Shown here: one piece after another, positions 11,825-21,924 of the stretch
Position numbering within the stretch: the stretch's first letter is position 1
Layout: each line of letters begins with the position of its first letter
Origin: Pantoea sp. CCBC3-3-1
GTDB lineage: Bacteria > Pseudomonadota > Gammaproteobacteria > Enterobacterales > Enterobacteriaceae
Assembly: GCF_007981265.1 (NCBI RefSeq)
Contig: NZ_CP034363.1
Span: 4,898,001-4,962,000, forward strand
Direction of reading: 5' to 3'
Length of the DNA stretch: 64,000 nucleotides
Program-made: the position numbers and the translations under genes
The notes under the pieces: generated by a model
Told to the model about the DNA's origin: nothing
The model's database searches: none
What the model saw: only the letters and a program-made list of their open reading frames with translations

Positions 11825-13213
11825 ATGTCCGTCAACACCTCCGATGCCGATGTCAACCGCAGCGCTATTCCCACTGCAAAAAGTGAACTGATTTATCGCC
11901 TTGAGGATCGTCCTCCGCTGCCGCAGACCCTGTTTGCCGCCTGTCAGCATCTGCTGGCGATGTTTGTGGCGGTTATTACGCCCGCGCTATTGATTTGCCA
12001 GGCGCTTGGCCTGCCAGCGCAGGATACGCAGCATATTATCAGCATGTCGCTGTTTGCTTCCGGCGTGGCATCCATTCTGCAAATCAAAACCTGGGGGCCG
12101 GTCGGTTCCGGTCTGCTGTCGATTCAGGGCACCAGTTTTAACTTTGTTACCCCGCTGATCATGGGCGGTATGGCGCTCAAAAATGGCGGCGCGGACGTAA
12201 AAACGATGATGGCCGCGCTCTTTGGCACCCTGATGCTGGCGTCCTGTACGGAGATGGTGCTGTCACGCGTGCTGCATCTTGCCCGGCGTATTATTACGCC
12301 GCTGGTTTCCGGCATTGTGGTGATGATCATCGGTCTGTCGCTGATTCAGGTCGGATTGACTTCCATTGGCGGTGGTTTTGCTGCAATGAGCGACCATACC
12401 TTCGGTGCGCCGAAAAATCTGTTACTGGCGGGCAGCGTGTTGCTGGTGATTATTCTGCTTAATCGCCAGCGTAATCCTTATTTACGCGTGGCTTCGCTGG
12501 TGATCGCAATGGCCGTGGGTTATCTGCTGGCCTGGGCGATGGGCATGCTGCCGGAAAGCAGTACGCCAACCGGTCAGCCGTTAATTACGGTCCCGATGCC
12601 GTTCTATTACGGACTGGGGATCGACTGGAATCTGTTGGTGCCGCTGATGCTGGTCTTTATGGTCACGTCACTGGAGACAATCGGTGACATCACTGCCACC
12701 TCTGATGTTTCTGAACAGCCGGTGAGTGGGCCTGTGTATATGAAGCGGCTGAAAGGCGGCGTGTTAGCTAACGGCCTGAACTCTTGTGTTTCCGCGCTGT
12801 TCAACACGTTCCCTAACTCCTGCTTCGGTCAAAACAATGGTGTGATCCAGCTGACCGGCGTAGCCAGTCGTTACGTGGGCTTTGTTGTCGCGCTCATGCT
12901 GATCGTACTGGGTTTGTTCCCGGCGGTGAGCGGATTTGTGCAGCATATTCCAGAGCCAGTACTCGGCGGTGCAACCATTGTGATGTTCGGCACTATCGCA
13001 GCATCCGGCGTGCGTATCGTCTCCCGCGAGCCGTTGAACCGCCGCGCTATCATGATTATTGCGCTGTCGCTGGCAGTTGGCCTTGGCGTGTCACAACAGC
13101 CGTTGATTTTGCAGTTTGCGCCAGACTGGCTGAAAACCCTGCTCTCTTCCGGTATTGCGGCGGGCGGCATCACCGCCATCATTCTGAATCTGCTGTTTCC
13201 TCACGAGAAATAA
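11825..13213 (+). CDS. xanP: xanthine permease XanP
   Basis: A 462-residue NCS2 (nucleobase-ascorbate transporter) permease, close to E. coli XanP (463), which imports xanthine by proton symport across the inner membrane. Visible signatures are [26 protein letters not shown], the substrate motif region [22 protein letters not shown], and [23 protein letters not shown]. About 12-14 hydrophobic segments are spread along the chain. In E. coli it also lies just beyond recG with gltS; no gltS is present here. A GC-rich hairpin lies about 30 bp downstream. Confidence 0.95.
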   Translation: MSVNTSDADVNRSAIPTAKSELIYRLEDRPPLPQTLFAACQHLLAMFVAVITPALLICQALGLPAQDTQHIISMSLFASGVASILQIKTWGPVGSGLLSIQGTSFNFVTPLIMGGMALKNGGADVKTMMAALFGTLMLASCTEMVLSRVLHLARRIITPLVSGIVVMIIGLSLIQVGLTSIGGGFAAMSDHTFGAPKNLLLAGSVLLVIILLNRQRNPYLRVASLVIAMAVGYLLAWAMGMLPESSTPTGQPLITVPMPFYYGLGIDWNLLVPLMLVFMVTSLETIGDITATSDVSEQPVSGPVYMKRLKGGVLANGLNSCVSALFNTFPNSCFGQNNGVIQLTGVASRYVGFVVALMLIVLGLFPAVSGFVQHIPEPVLGGATIVMFGTIAASGVRIVSREPLNRRAIMIIALSLAVGLGVSQQPLILQFAPDWLKTLLSSGIAAGGITAIILNLLFPHEK

Positions 13214-13242
13214 TCCCTTCTGCCGTCACTCTGCCCCATAAA

Positions 13243-13270
13243 CCGCAGGCGATCTCCACTTCGCCTGCGG
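13243..13270 (+). terminator. hairpin after xanP
   Basis: CCGCAGGCG / CGCCTGCGG perfect stem with a 10-base loop. No clear U-tract follows, so it may be an attenuating or RNA-stabilising hairpin and not a complete terminator. Confidence 0.4.
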
Positions 13271-13345
13271 CTAACGGAAGGTTGAGCTTTGAGCCGGTTT
13301 AAGGCATAACACCCCTTTATCAGAAAGCTCATAGGGACAAGTGCA

Positions 13346-15028
13346 ATGAAATCAATTGGGAAAATTTTGCTGTCGCTGCTGCTGCTCGTACTGCTGGCAA
13401 TAGTGGTGATCTACCTGTTGCTACAAACCCGGCCTGGCGCACGCTGGATCAGCGCCACGATCAGTGCAAACAGTGCCTGGCACCTGACTTTCAGCAAAAT
13501 GGAGCACAACTTTTCCGATCCCGCGCATCTGATCCTCAATGACGTCTCGTTCGGTGAGCGAGATCGGCCCGCCACGCTAACAGCAAAAAAAGTCGATTTG
13601 GGCCTGAGCGTCGTACAGTTTACCGAGCCCTTGCATTTTGCCAGCATCTGGCTGGAACAGGGCTCGCTGACACTGGCAGAGCATTCCCGATCTGTGCCCC
13701 TTTCTGCAAACCGTCTGCAACTTAACAAGATGGCGGTCAACAGGGCATATGGCGAATTTCCCATCACCGCGCAAGGCGTGGACGGCGGTGTGATGCCGTG
13801 GAAACCTGCCGCTAATGATTTCATTGGTAACGATGCTCGGTTCCAGCTGAGCGCCGCCTCGCTGAACGTTAAAGGTATTCCTGTCACTAATTTGCTGCTT
13901 CAAGGCCGTACCAGCAATAAACAGCTGGCGATTGATAATTTTGGCGCTGACGTGGCGTTAGGTTCCATCACCGCCAGCGCGCAACGCGACGCACAGAATA
14001 ACTGGCAGGTAGCGTCTTTACGGTTGAACAGTATTCGTCTGCAAAGTCAGCTTTCGCTCAACGATTTCCTTGCACCGCTAATGACGCTCCCCTCCGTGCA
14101 TTTTGATCGCGTGGATATCACCGATGCCCGCCTGGAAGGCAACGACTGGGCCATCACCGATTTGGATTTAGCGCTGAAAAACATCAGGCTACAGGATGGC
14201 GACTGGCAGAGCGATGACGGGGCGCTGTCGATGAATGCCAGCACCTTTGTTAACGGCAGCCTGCAACTGAACGATCCCATTGTGAACATGACCTTTTCAC
14301 CGACCGGCATCGCTCTCACGCAGGCCAGTTCTCGCTGGGCGAATGGACTGATTCGTACTTCCGGTAACTGGACCCGCAGCGACAAAAAACTAACGCTGGA
14401 TGAACTGGCAATCGCGGGCATGGAATATACTCTGCCGGGCAACTGGCGTCAGCGCTGGCAGGCTAACCTCCCCGCCTGGCTGAACAGCGTAGAACTGACA
14501 AAATTCTCCGCCAGCCACAATCTGATTATTGATATCGATCCGGCCTTCCCGCTGCAAATGACTTCGCTGGATGGTAACGGCAGCCATTTACTGCTGGCCC
14601 GCGATCGTCAATGGGGCATCTGGTCAGGACAGTTAAGTTTCAATGCCGCGGAAGCGACGTTCAATCGCGTCGATTTACGCCATCCTTCCGTGGCGCTCAA
14701 TGCCGATGGCAACACTATCAACCTCACTGAACTGAGCGCTTTTGCCGGAGAAGGGATGGTTGAAGGGACAGCGACAATTTCACAGCAGCCACGGCGAGCG
14801 CTGTCGTTAACGCTGAATGGTCGCCAGGTGCCGGTGAACCTGCTGCATGACTGGGGATGGCCAGCGCTCTCTTTAGAAGGAAACGGTGATTTGCAGCTGA
14901 AGGCACAGGCCAGCCTGGCACAGGAGATGCCATTACGTCCAACCGTCAACGGCACGCTTTCCGTTTCCGCTGGCGACAAATCCTTGCAGCAAACCATGCA
15001 GGCGGGCCAGGTCGCCGGTTCGCAGTAA
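13346..15028 (+). CDS. yicH: AsmA-family protein YicH
   Basis: A 560-residue envelope protein with one N-terminal membrane anchor (ILLSLLLLVLLAIVVIYLLLQ, residues about 7-27) and a long periplasmic part rich in beta-strand repeats (for example LTLAEHSR, LQLNDPIVNMTF, LSLTLNGRQVPVNLL). Length, position after xanP and layout agree with E. coli YicH (about 569). AsmA-family members are now viewed as elongated beta-groove proteins that move phospholipid between the membranes; YicH itself has no firmly proven role. The ATG at 13346 follows an AGGGA site. Confidence 0.9.
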   Translation: MKSIGKILLSLLLLVLLAIVVIYLLLQTRPGARWISATISANSAWHLTFSKMEHNFSDPAHLILNDVSFGERDRPATLTAKKVDLGLSVVQFTEPLHFASIWLEQGSLTLAEHSRSVPLSANRLQLNKMAVNRAYGEFPITAQGVDGGVMPWKPAANDFIGNDARFQLSAASLNVKGIPVTNLLLQGRTSNKQLAIDNFGADVALGSITASAQRDAQNNWQVASLRLNSIRLQSQLSLNDFLAPLMTLPSVHFDRVDITDARLEGNDWAITDLDLALKNIRLQDGDWQSDDGALSMNASTFVNGSLQLNDPIVNMTFSPTGIALTQASSRWANGLIRTSGNWTRSDKKLTLDELAIAGMEYTLPGNWRQRWQANLPAWLNSVELTKFSASHNLIIDIDPAFPLQMTSLDGNGSHLLLARDRQWGIWSGQLSFNAAEATFNRVDLRHPSVALNADGNTINLTELSAFAGEGMVEGTATISQQPRRALSLTLNGRQVPVNLLHDWGWPALSLEGNGDLQLKAQASLAQEMPLRPTVNGTLSVSAGDKSLQQTMQAGQVAGSQ

Positions 15029-15049
15029 AATCAGCCACTCTTTCCGCCC

Positions 15050-15071
15050 AATCGCCGCAGCCGCGGCGATT
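15050..15071 (+). terminator. terminator-like hairpin after yicH
   Basis: AATCGCCGC / GCGGCGATT stem with a four-base loop, followed by TATCT. Confidence 0.55.
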
Positions 15072-15148
15072 TATCTGCACATAAGCGGGCTACCCCTGTT
15101 CGCAACACAACCCGGGTAAGGTATAGTCCGCTTTTTTACGGAGGAACC

Positions 15149-16027
15149 ATGCTGACCAACTCATCTATTCGTCTTAACAAATACATTAGCGAGAGCGGTA
15201 TCTGTTCTCGTCGTGACGCCGATCGCTATGTCGAACAGGGCAACGTTTTTATTAACGGCAAGCGAGCTGCCGTAGGCGATCAGGTATTCCCCGGCGATGT
15301 GGTGAAGGTAAACGGTCAGCTGATTGAGCCGCGTGATGAAGAAGATCTGGTGCTTATCGCCCTGAATAAGCCGGTTGGCATTATCACCACCATGGAAGAA
15401 GGCGAGCGGGATAACATCAGCGATTTTGTTAATCACAGCAAGCGCGTCTTTCCTATCGGCCGTCTCGATAAAGACTCTCAGGGGCTAATTTTCCTGACCA
15501 ACCACGGCGATCTGGTGAATAAAATCCTGCGTGCCGGGAACAATCACGAAAAAGAGTATGTGGTCACGGTCAACAAAGCGGTCACCGATGAATTTATTCA
15601 GGGCATGAGCGCAGGCGTTCCGATGCTGGGCACCGTTACCAAAAAATGTAAAGTAACCCGCGAAGCGCCCTTTGTGTTCCGCATCACGCTGGTACAAGGT
15701 CTTAACCGTCAGATCCGCCGTATGTGTAAGCACTTTGGTTATGAAGTCACTAAGCTTGAACGTACGCGAATTATGAACGTCAACCTGAAAGGACTGCCGC
15801 TGGGTGAATGGCGCGATCTCACCGACGATGAACTGATTGAGCTTTTTAAGCTGCTGGAAAACTCGTCTTCAGAAGATAAACCCGCGAAGAAGGCACCGGC
15901 TAAAGCCAAAGCGCCCGCAGCCAGGAAACCGTCGGCAGGCGGCGTTAAAGGTGCGGAAAAACCGGCTGGCAACGCGGCATCTCGTAAACGCTTTGTCCAG
16001 CCAGGCCGTAAAAAGAAAGGGCGTTAA
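15149..16027 (+). CDS. rluF: 23S rRNA pseudouridine(2604) synthase RluF
   Basis: A 292-residue RsuA-family pseudouridine synthase. An N-terminal S4 RNA-binding domain ([19 protein letters not shown], about 8-26) precedes the catalytic domain, with the active-site aspartate in [19 protein letters not shown] (about residue 106) and the conserved [17 protein letters not shown]. The last 50 residues are a Lys/Ala/Pro-rich basic tail, as in E. coli RluF (290 aa), which modifies U2604 and also tRNA-Tyr U35. GGAGG lies 5 bp before the ATG. In E. coli this gene lies in a different genome region, so its position between yicH and fabY is a local rearrangement. The stop overlaps the fabY stop by 4 bp. 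Confidence 0.95.
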   Translation: MLTNSSIRLNKYISESGICSRRDADRYVEQGNVFINGKRAAVGDQVFPGDVVKVNGQLIEPRDEEDLVLIALNKPVGIITTMEEGERDNISDFVNHSKRVFPIGRLDKDSQGLIFLTNHGDLVNKILRAGNNHEKEYVVTVNKAVTDEFIQGMSAGVPMLGTVTKKCKVTREAPFVFRITLVQGLNRQIRRMCKHFGYEVTKLERTRIMNVNLKGLPLGEWRDLTDDELIELFKLLENSSSEDKPAKKAPAKAKAPAARKPSAGGVKGAEKPAGNAASRKRFVQPGRKKKGR

Positions 16028-17025
16028 GGCTCCGGCCAGTGGTTAGAACCGGCTGGCTCCAGCGGGCCATCCGGATCGGCTGGCAGCACCAGATAGACGC
16101 CTTCAAATACCGCGCCACACTCTTCGTTGCCGTACAGCTCCACTTCGAGCTGTACGCGCGCTTTACGGCCGCGAGCGAGGCGATCCAGATCGCCGCTCAG
16201 CGAGCCAAGATCGGCAATCGCGCCAGGTTTTCCCGTAATCGGATGGCTGTAGCGAATATGCGCGTCCGCCAGGATAATCGTCCCGCCCAGATGACGTTCA
16301 CGCAGCAGCAGCCAGATCAGCCCCCAGCCGGTTAGCGTAGCCAGAGAAAACAGGCTGCCAGCGAAAAGTGTATGGTGCGGGTTCTGGTTGCCGTTTTCAG
16401 GCATGGTAGTGATAAATTTTTGGCCGGTGTACTGCAAAATGCGCACGCCCATTTTTTCACTCAGCGGGATGTGGTTATACCAGGCCTGTTGCAGCTGCCC
16501 ACACCAGTCAGCGCGATGCAGAATATCATCCAGCGTGATGACCGGTTTGATCATCAGAAAGTGGCGAACCGGGGTCGTTTGCGGCGCGGTAATTTCACCC
16601 TCATTGTGATACCCGAGCTTAGAGAAAAACTCGACGGCATCTTCACGAGCGCTACAGACTACCCGCTTGGCACCTTCCTGACGCGCGACGGACTCCAGCG
16701 TCATGGCCACCAGCGTTCCCAGTCCTTTTCCCTGCACCGAGGGATGCACGGCAAGAAAGCGAATAGCCGCTTCGTTCTCGGCATTAATATAAAGCCGCCC
16801 TACCGCAACCGGCTCGCCCCGCTCATCCACAACCATTTGATGATGCGCCAGCGCATCCCATGCATCCCGTTCAGAGCCCATTGGCTGATGAAGCGGTTTG
16901 CGCAGCATTTCCCAGCGGAACTGATAGTAAGCATCCAGCTCTTCTGCGGTTTCAGGTACTCGAAGATGATACATATAATGGTTCTCTCGTTCCGGGCCGC
17001 TTCCCTGCCGTTCCGCCCGCTTCAA
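16024..17025 (-). CDS. fabY: bifunctional GNAT acetyltransferase/thioesterase-like FabY (YiiD)
   Basis: A 333-residue two-domain protein. Residues about 18-160 are a GNAT domain ([22 protein letters not shown] holds the acetyl-CoA-binding QGKGLG loop); residues about 170-325 are a hot-dog thioesterase-like YiiD domain ([21 protein letters not shown] and [14 protein letters not shown]). E. coli YiiD/FabY has the same fusion and has been connected to initiation of fatty acid synthesis. The proposed TTG start at 17025 overlaps the dtd stop (TTGA) and gives an N-terminus like that of E. coli; an ATG at 16974 (MYHLRV...) is a plausible alternative. Likely the last gene of a yihX-yihY-dtd-fabY operon. 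Confidence 0.88.
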   Translation of the reverse strand: MKRAERQGSGPERENHYMYHLRVPETAEELDAYYQFRWEMLRKPLHQPMGSERDAWDALAHHQMVVDERGEPVAVGRLYINAENEAAIRFLAVHPSVQGKGLGTLVAMTLESVARQEGAKRVVCSAREDAVEFFSKLGYHNEGEITAPQTTPVRHFLMIKPVITLDDILHRADWCGQLQQAWYNHIPLSEKMGVRILQYTGQKFITTMPENGNQNPHHTLFAGSLFSLATLTGWGLIWLLLRERHLGGTIILADAHIRYSHPITGKPGAIADLGSLSGDLDRLARGRKARVQLEVELYGNEECGAVFEGVYLVLPADPDGPLEPAGSNHWPEP

Positions 17026-17459
17026 ACCTGCAGCCAGAAGGTTACGGGCCCATCATTAACCAGCGCGACCTGCATATCGGCCGCAAAGCGACCGGTTTCG
17101 GTACTAATACCTTTATCACGGCAGCAGTCGACAAAAAACGTATACAGCTGTTCTGCTGCTGCGGGTTCTGCCCCGCCAGAGAAGCCAGGACGCATTCCTT
17201 TCTGCGTGTCGGCGGCCAGCGTAAACTGCGAAACGACCAGCACGCTGCCGCCAGCCTGCTGCACATTAAGATTCATTTTGCCGTGCTCATCGCTGAAAAT
17301 ACGGTAGCCCAGCACGCGATCGCAAAGCCGCTGCGCTTTTTGCCGATCGTCGCCTTTTTCCACACCTAATAAGATTAGCAATCCCGGGCCGATTTCACCG
17401 ATGGTCTCACCAGAGACCGTGACGCTGGCGTTCAACGCGCGTTGAATTAAGGCAATCAT
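17022..17459 (-). CDS. dtd: D-aminoacyl-tRNA deacylase
   Basis: A 145-residue DTD. It hydrolyses the ester bond of D-amino acids misattached to tRNA, and also Gly-tRNA-Ala, in the cytoplasm. Both active-site signatures are present: [12 protein letters not shown] (about 78-89) and the cross-subunit Gly-cisPro motif NDGPVTFWL near the C-terminus (about 134-142). The start overlaps the yihY stop by 4 bp (ATGA) and the stop overlaps the fabY start, so the three are translationally coupled. Confidence 0.96.
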   Translation of the reverse strand: MIALIQRALNASVTVSGETIGEIGPGLLILLGVEKGDDRQKAQRLCDRVLGYRIFSDEHGKMNLNVQQAGGSVLVVSQFTLAADTQKGMRPGFSGGAEPAAAEQLYTFFVDCCRDKGISTETGRFAADMQVALVNDGPVTFWLQV

Positions 17460-18325
17460 TCTTCGTTTTCCCTTTCTTGTTCTTGTTGTTTGAGCTGGCG
17501 ATAGTCGCCCAGCGTGGCGGTAATTTCAGCGCCAAGTAAGACAATACACCAGGTCCAGTAGACCCACAGGAACAGGATGGGGATCACGGCCAGCACGCCA
17601 TAGATAAGCTGGTATGAGGGAAACATCGTCACGTAAAGCGCGAATCCTTTTTTCCCCAGTTCAAACAGCAACCCGGCCACCAGCGCGCCCACCAACGCAT
17701 CTCTACCCGGCACCTGGCGAGTCGGGACAATACTGTAAAGCAGCCAGAAGGTCAGCCAGGAGAGCAGCAGCGGAAAAACCCGTAGCCCATAATCAACCAG
17801 CCAACTGACGCCGGTGACAGAAGCCCAACGCAGTGAAAGCAGATAGGAACTGATTGCCAGGCTTGCTCCGGCAAGCATTGGGCCAAGCGTCAGGATCATC
17901 CAATACACGGCGAAGGAGTAGACCACGGGCCGCTTACGCTTGCTGCGCCAGATGGTATTCAACGCGCTATCAATGGAATACATCAGTAGCAGCGCGGTCA
18001 CGACTAGCCCGCAGGCACCCACTGCCGTCATTTTATTGACGTTGGCGACAAACTGTTCAAGGTAACTCTGGATAACCGTCCCTGATGCCGGCACAAAGTT
18101 GCTGAAAATAAAAAGCTTTAACTGCCTGCTGACCTCGGAAAAAGCCGGGAATGCAGCGAACAGGGCGAAAACAACGGCAACTAACGGCACCAGGGATAGC
18201 AGCGACACATAGGCCAGATGACCGGCCAGAATGGTCATGCCATCTTCATCAATACGCTGCCACAGCAGTTTTATCCATTGCCAGAAAGCCCGCATGCGAT
18301 GATGGTAATGATTAATCAGTGACAT
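17456..18325 (-). CDS. yihY: YihY/BrkB-family inner-membrane protein
   Basis: A protein of about 289 residues of the UPF0761 (YihY, formerly 'ribonuclease BN') family with six predicted membrane segments, for example [35 protein letters not shown] and [22 protein letters not shown]. The last segment with [12 protein letters not shown] is a family hallmark. Molecular function is unknown; the RNase BN assignment of this family is historical and was withdrawn. ATG 18325 is used here; an in-frame TTG at 18340 would add five residues. The start overlaps the end of yihX. Confidence 0.9.
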   Translation of the reverse strand: MSLINHYHHRMRAFWQWIKLLWQRIDEDGMTILAGHLAYVSLLSLVPLVAVVFALFAAFPAFSEVSRQLKLFIFSNFVPASGTVIQSYLEQFVANVNKMTAVGACGLVVTALLLMYSIDSALNTIWRSKRKRPVVYSFAVYWMILTLGPMLAGASLAISSYLLSLRWASVTGVSWLVDYGLRVFPLLLSWLTFWLLYSIVPTRQVPGRDALVGALVAGLLFELGKKGFALYVTMFPSYQLIYGVLAVIPILFLWVYWTWCIVLLGAEITATLGDYRQLKQQEQERENEE

Positions 18326-18920
18326 GTTCAGCTTTGGCAAAGAAAGTTGGGATTACGCCGGCATCAGTGACATGAATGCTCTGAATACCTGCCGCACGCG
18401 CCGCGTCAATGTTCTCCTGATTATCATCAAAGAAGATCGCCCGATCGGCCGTAACGCCTTCTTCCCGCAGCACCTGCTGGTAGATGCGCGCTTCAGGCTT
18501 ACGCATACCCATATCCTGCGAAAGATAGAGTTTATCTGCGGCCTGCTGCACTTCCGGGTACTGCGTTGGCCAGAAGCTGCAATGCAGACGGTTAGTGTTG
18601 GATAAAATCACCACGCGATCGCCGCGTTCACGCAGCTTTTTCATTAGCTGAATGACTTCCGGGCGAACGTCGACAAAGACGGCCTGCCAGCCCGCGACAA
18701 ACTGTTCGTAGCTTAAAGCCAGATCCAGCTCATCGCACATTTGCTCAGCAAAAGCTTCATCACTGATTTCACCCCGTTCATGACGATGAAAGTTCTCTCC
18801 CATCGTAAAATGACTCTGTAGTGTGGAAAGCGGAACACGTCCCAGATCGCTCCACACGCCCAGCACCCGGTTAAAATCAATATCAACAATGACGTTACCT
18901 AAATCAAAGATATACAGCAT
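18312..18920 (-). CDS. yihX: HAD phosphatase YihX (alpha-D-glucose-1-phosphate phosphatase)
   Basis: A 202-residue HAD-like hydrolase. Motif I is [17 protein letters not shown] (nucleophile Asp about residue 6), motif II is [10 protein letters not shown], motif III the lysine in [12 protein letters not shown] and motif [14 protein letters not shown]. In E. coli YihX releases glucose from alpha-D-glucose-1-phosphate. A longer frame runs upstream, but ATG 18920 has a GGAG site and begins exactly at the conserved MLYIFDLGN. It overlaps yihY and probably heads the operon. Confidence 0.94.
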   Translation of the reverse strand: MLYIFDLGNVIVDIDFNRVLGVWSDLGRVPLSTLQSHFTMGENFHRHERGEISDEAFAEQMCDELDLALSYEQFVAGWQAVFVDVRPEVIQLMKKLRERGDRVVILSNTNRLHCSFWPTQYPEVQQAADKLYLSQDMGMRKPEARIYQQVLREEGVTADRAIFFDDNQENIDAARAAGIQSIHVTDAGVIPTFFAKAEHVTD

Positions 18921-19133
18921 GGTCATCTCCATTTGTTCCGGTGAGCTATTCACTCTAGCGGTAAAAAGGGTGACTGAACAGTGACACCTTACGCATCTGT
19001 ACAAAAGCTCGCAGGTTATATAAATCTTTGTTACTGACAAAGCCTCGCGAACCTGACAATCATCTGACATAAAACATTTATAAAATTTCTCATATCATCT
19101 TATGATGCATTATCGTCAGAACAAGGAGCATTC

Positions 19134-19618
19134 ATGATTGATGAACTGAAAATTGAGGGGTTTAAATCCCTTCACTCACTGAAGCTTAATAGTGTCAGGA
19201 AAAAATTGATCTTGATGCAACGTCTGGACTTGCTGCACTCAAACTAATTGAGTTAACGCGTGATAATCCGGCCTGGATATTGATGGAAACACTGCAACAA
19301 TTTGCAATTTGACTGAGTGAGTGATATTACGACGACTTCTCAACCCGGATCGCTATTATCACCTTCGGTAGGAAGAACGACAGAGAGTATTAAGTTTATT
19401 TATCGATTTATGAGTGCTTCGCTATAGATAATATTGATATGGCGATTAATCTAAAGCTGGCTTCTCTGTTAATAAGAAAAATGTCAAAGTGGATTCTGAG
19501 CCAGAAAAGACAGCAAATCCTGTTTACCTCACATAATCCTGCTGTGCTGAATGGTCTGGACTTGAACAACCCTCAAATAAGATTATTTGCAGTTGAAAGG
19601 GTTTGCCAGCTGATATAA
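19134..19618 (+). pseudogene. decayed AAA/OLD-like ATPase gene
   Basis: An AAGGAG site and ATG at 19134 start MIDELKIEGFKSLHSLKLN, the classic N-terminus of AAA_15/AAA_21 (RecF/OLD-like) ATPases, but the frame stops after 37 codons. A second frame carries LDATSGLAALKLIELTRDNP before another stop. Further on, 19427-19618 encodes a C-terminal-like piece with QILFTSHNPAVLNGLDLNN and IRLFAVER, the usual His-switch and end region of these ATPases. Walker A and Walker B are gone: roughly 160 codons remain of a gene normally 350-450 codons long. Such ATPases often belong to defence or toxin-like systems. The remnant is AT-richer than its neighbours. Confidence 0.75.
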
Positions 19619-19647
19619 AAAACGCTCCCGGTTTCCCAGGGAGCGTT
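19617..19647 (-). terminator. typA terminator
   Basis: Read on the minus strand: AACGCTCCC / GGGAGCGTT stem followed by six T residues, 23 bp beyond the typA stop. Confidence 0.85.
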
Positions 19648-19669
19648 GCATATCAGATCACATCAAAGA

Positions 19670-21493
19670 TTAAGATTCTTTGCTGCCGCGGCCTGCGCGC
19701 TTACGATCGTTTTCAGTCAGGTGACGTTTACGAATACGTACTGACTGTGGCGTAACTTCTACCAGCTCGTCATCATCGATGAACTCGATAGCCTGCTCAA
19801 GCGTCATCTTGATAGCTGGAACCAGCGTGGTTGCTTCGTCAGTACCGGAAGCACGCATGTTGGTCAGTTTTTTACCGGTCAGACAGTTAACTGTCAGGTC
19901 GTTAGAACGGCTGTGCAGACCAATGATCTGGCCTTCGTAGACTTCCGCACCGTGACCCAGGAACAGCTTACCGCGGTCCTGCAGGCTGTACAGTGCAAAC
20001 GCAACAGCTTTACCCTGACCGTTGGAGATCAGTACGCCGTTCTGACGCTGGCCCACTTCGCCTGGACGGATATCGTCGTAGTGGCTGAAGGTGGAGTACA
20101 GCAGACCGGTACCAGACGTCATGGTCATGAATTCGTTACGGAAGCCAATCAGACCACGGCTTGGGATAACGTAGTCAAGACGTACGCGACCTTTGCCATC
20201 TGGATCCATGTTTTTCATGTCGGCTTTACGTTCGCCCATCGCCTGCATCACAGAACCCTGATGCTGTTCTTCGATGTCCAGCGTTACGTTCTCGAACGGC
20301 TCTTGCTTACGGCCGTCGATTTCGCGGAAGATAACTTTCGGACGGGATACCGCCAGCTCGAAACCTTCACGACGCATGTTTTCGATCAGAACGGACAGGT
20401 GAAGCTCACCACGACCAGAAACGCGGAATGCATCAGCATCTTCAGTTTCTTCAACACGCAATGCAACGTTGTGCACCAGTTCTTTACGCAGACGGTCAAG
20501 GATCTGACGTGAGGTAACGAACTTGCCTTCTTTACCGCAGAACGGAGAAGTGTTGACGTTAAAGAACATGGTTACGGTAGGTTCATCAACGCTCAGTGCT
20601 GGCAGCGCGACCACATTCTGCGTATCGCAGATGGTGTCAGAGATGTTCAGCTCGCCCAGACCGGTAATAGCGATGATATCGCCCGCTTCAGCTTCGGTCG
20701 CTTCGATACGCTCCAGACCCATGTGAGTCAGTACTTTACCGACTTTACCGTTACGGGTTTTGCCTTCGCTGTCGATCAACGTAACCTGCTGGTTTGGCTT
20801 CACTTTACCGCGCTTGATGCGGCCGATGCCGATCACACCAACGTAGTTGTTGTAGTCCAGCTGGGAAATCTGCATCTGGAATGGCGCATCCATTTCAACC
20901 TGTGGAGGTGAAACGTGATCCACGATAGCCTGATACAGCGGGGTCATGTCGTCAGCCATATCGGCATGATCAAGACCGGCGATGCCGTTCAGTGCAGATG
21001 CATAGATAACCGGGAAGTCGAGCTGCTCATCGGTCGCATCCAGGTTAACGAACAGGTCGAATACCTGATCCACAACCCAGTCAGGACGTGCGCCCGGACG
21101 GTCAACTTTGTTAATTACCACGATCGGCTTCAGACCATTAGCGAAGGCTTTTTTGGTCACGAAGCGGGTTTGCGGCATAGGGCCATCCGTTGCATCCACA
21201 ACCAGCAGCACCGAGTCGACCATTGACATCACACGCTCTACCTCACCGCCGAAGTCGGCGTGTCCTGGGGTATCAACGATGTTGATGCGGTAGTCTTTCC
21301 AATTAATGGCGGTGTTTTTTGCGAGGATGGTAATCCCACGCTCTTTCTCCAAATCGTTGGAGTCCATTACGCGTTCGGTTGCTTCAGTACGGGCATCAAA
21401 GGTACCGGACTGCTGCAGCAACTTATCAACCAGGGTAGTTTTACCATGGTCAACGTGGGCAATAATGGCGATGTTACGCAAATTTTCGATCAC
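19670..21493 (-). CDS. typA: translational GTPase TypA/BipA
   Basis: A 607-residue ribosome-binding GTPase, identical in length to E. coli BipA. G1 [10 protein letters not shown] (residues about 12-21), G2 region RGITI, G3 [13 protein letters not shown]4 [10 protein letters not shown], then EF-G-like domains II, III and V and the BipA-specific C-terminal domain ([36 protein letters not shown]). It assists 50S assembly, especially at low temperature, and affects virulence and stress traits. It is divergent from glnA across a 431-bp regulatory spacer. Confidence 0.98.
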   Translation of the reverse strand: MIENLRNIAIIAHVDHGKTTLVDKLLQQSGTFDARTEATERVMDSNDLEKERGITILAKNTAINWKDYRINIVDTPGHADFGGEVERVMSMVDSVLLVVDATDGPMPQTRFVTKKAFANGLKPIVVINKVDRPGARPDWVVDQVFDLFVNLDATDEQLDFPVIYASALNGIAGLDHADMADDMTPLYQAIVDHVSPPQVEMDAPFQMQISQLDYNNYVGVIGIGRIKRGKVKPNQQVTLIDSEGKTRNGKVGKVLTHMGLERIEATEAEAGDIIAITGLGELNISDTICDTQNVVALPALSVDEPTVTMFFNVNTSPFCGKEGKFVTSRQILDRLRKELVHNVALRVEETEDADAFRVSGRGELHLSVLIENMRREGFELAVSRPKVIFREIDGRKQEPFENVTLDIEEQHQGSVMQAMGERKADMKNMDPDGKGRVRLDYVIPSRGLIGFRNEFMTMTSGTGLLYSTFSHYDDIRPGEVGQRQNGVLISNGQGKAVAFALYSLQDRGKLFLGHGAEVYEGQIIGLHSRSNDLTVNCLTGKKLTNMRASGTDEATTLVPAIKMTLEQAIEFIDDDELVEVTPQSVRIRKRHLTENDRKRAGRGSKES

Positions 21494-21640
21494 AGCTTTG
21501 CCTCAGGCATTAGAAATAGCGCGCTATTGTACACGGATTAATCGAAGGACTGAACAGGATCACAGTTTTCAATTAAAGATAACTGTCAGGATTGCTTTCA
21601 GAGCCATTTTCAGTGCAAGAATTGCACTTCATCGAAAAAA

Positions 21641-21689
21641 TGCACCAGAATAGTGCTCTTCAGGCACTCAGAAGCACCAAAATGGTGCG
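21641..21689 (+). promoter_or_regulatory. NtrC enhancer sites upstream of glnA
   Basis: Two dyad elements: TGCACCAGAATAGTGC (21641-21656) and GCACCAAAATGGTGC (21674-21688), close to the NtrC consensus TGCACCAAAATGGTGCA; a further half site GGTGCA is near 21703. They lie about 85-135 bp upstream of the sigma54 promoter, as expected for an enhancer. Confidence 0.85.
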
Positions 21690-21762
21690 CGACTTCCATC
21701 ATGGTGCAGGTCTCGTTACACGAGAGGGCGCATCATAGCGCTTTTTTCGCTAATTGAGAAAG

Positions 21763-21778
21763 TTGGCATAGATTTCGC
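21763..21778 (+). promoter_or_regulatory. sigma54 promoter glnAp2
   Basis: TTGGCATAGATTTCGC carries the -24 GG and -12 GC elements separated by ten bases. E. coli glnAp2 is nearly identical in this stretch. The predicted start of transcription is about 12 bp downstream, leaving a leader of some 135 bases before the glnA ATG. Confidence 0.85.
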
Positions 21779-21924
21779 TTTATCTTACTAAGCGAAAACT
21801 ACCCGTTTCCACAACGGTAGCCTGTCAGAGAACTTAATTATCGGTCGACTGCGTAAGATAAGCAAAGTCCATCGCAAAAGTTCTCTCACTACGATGACAA
21901 TGGCAAAATCCAGGAGAGTTAAGT

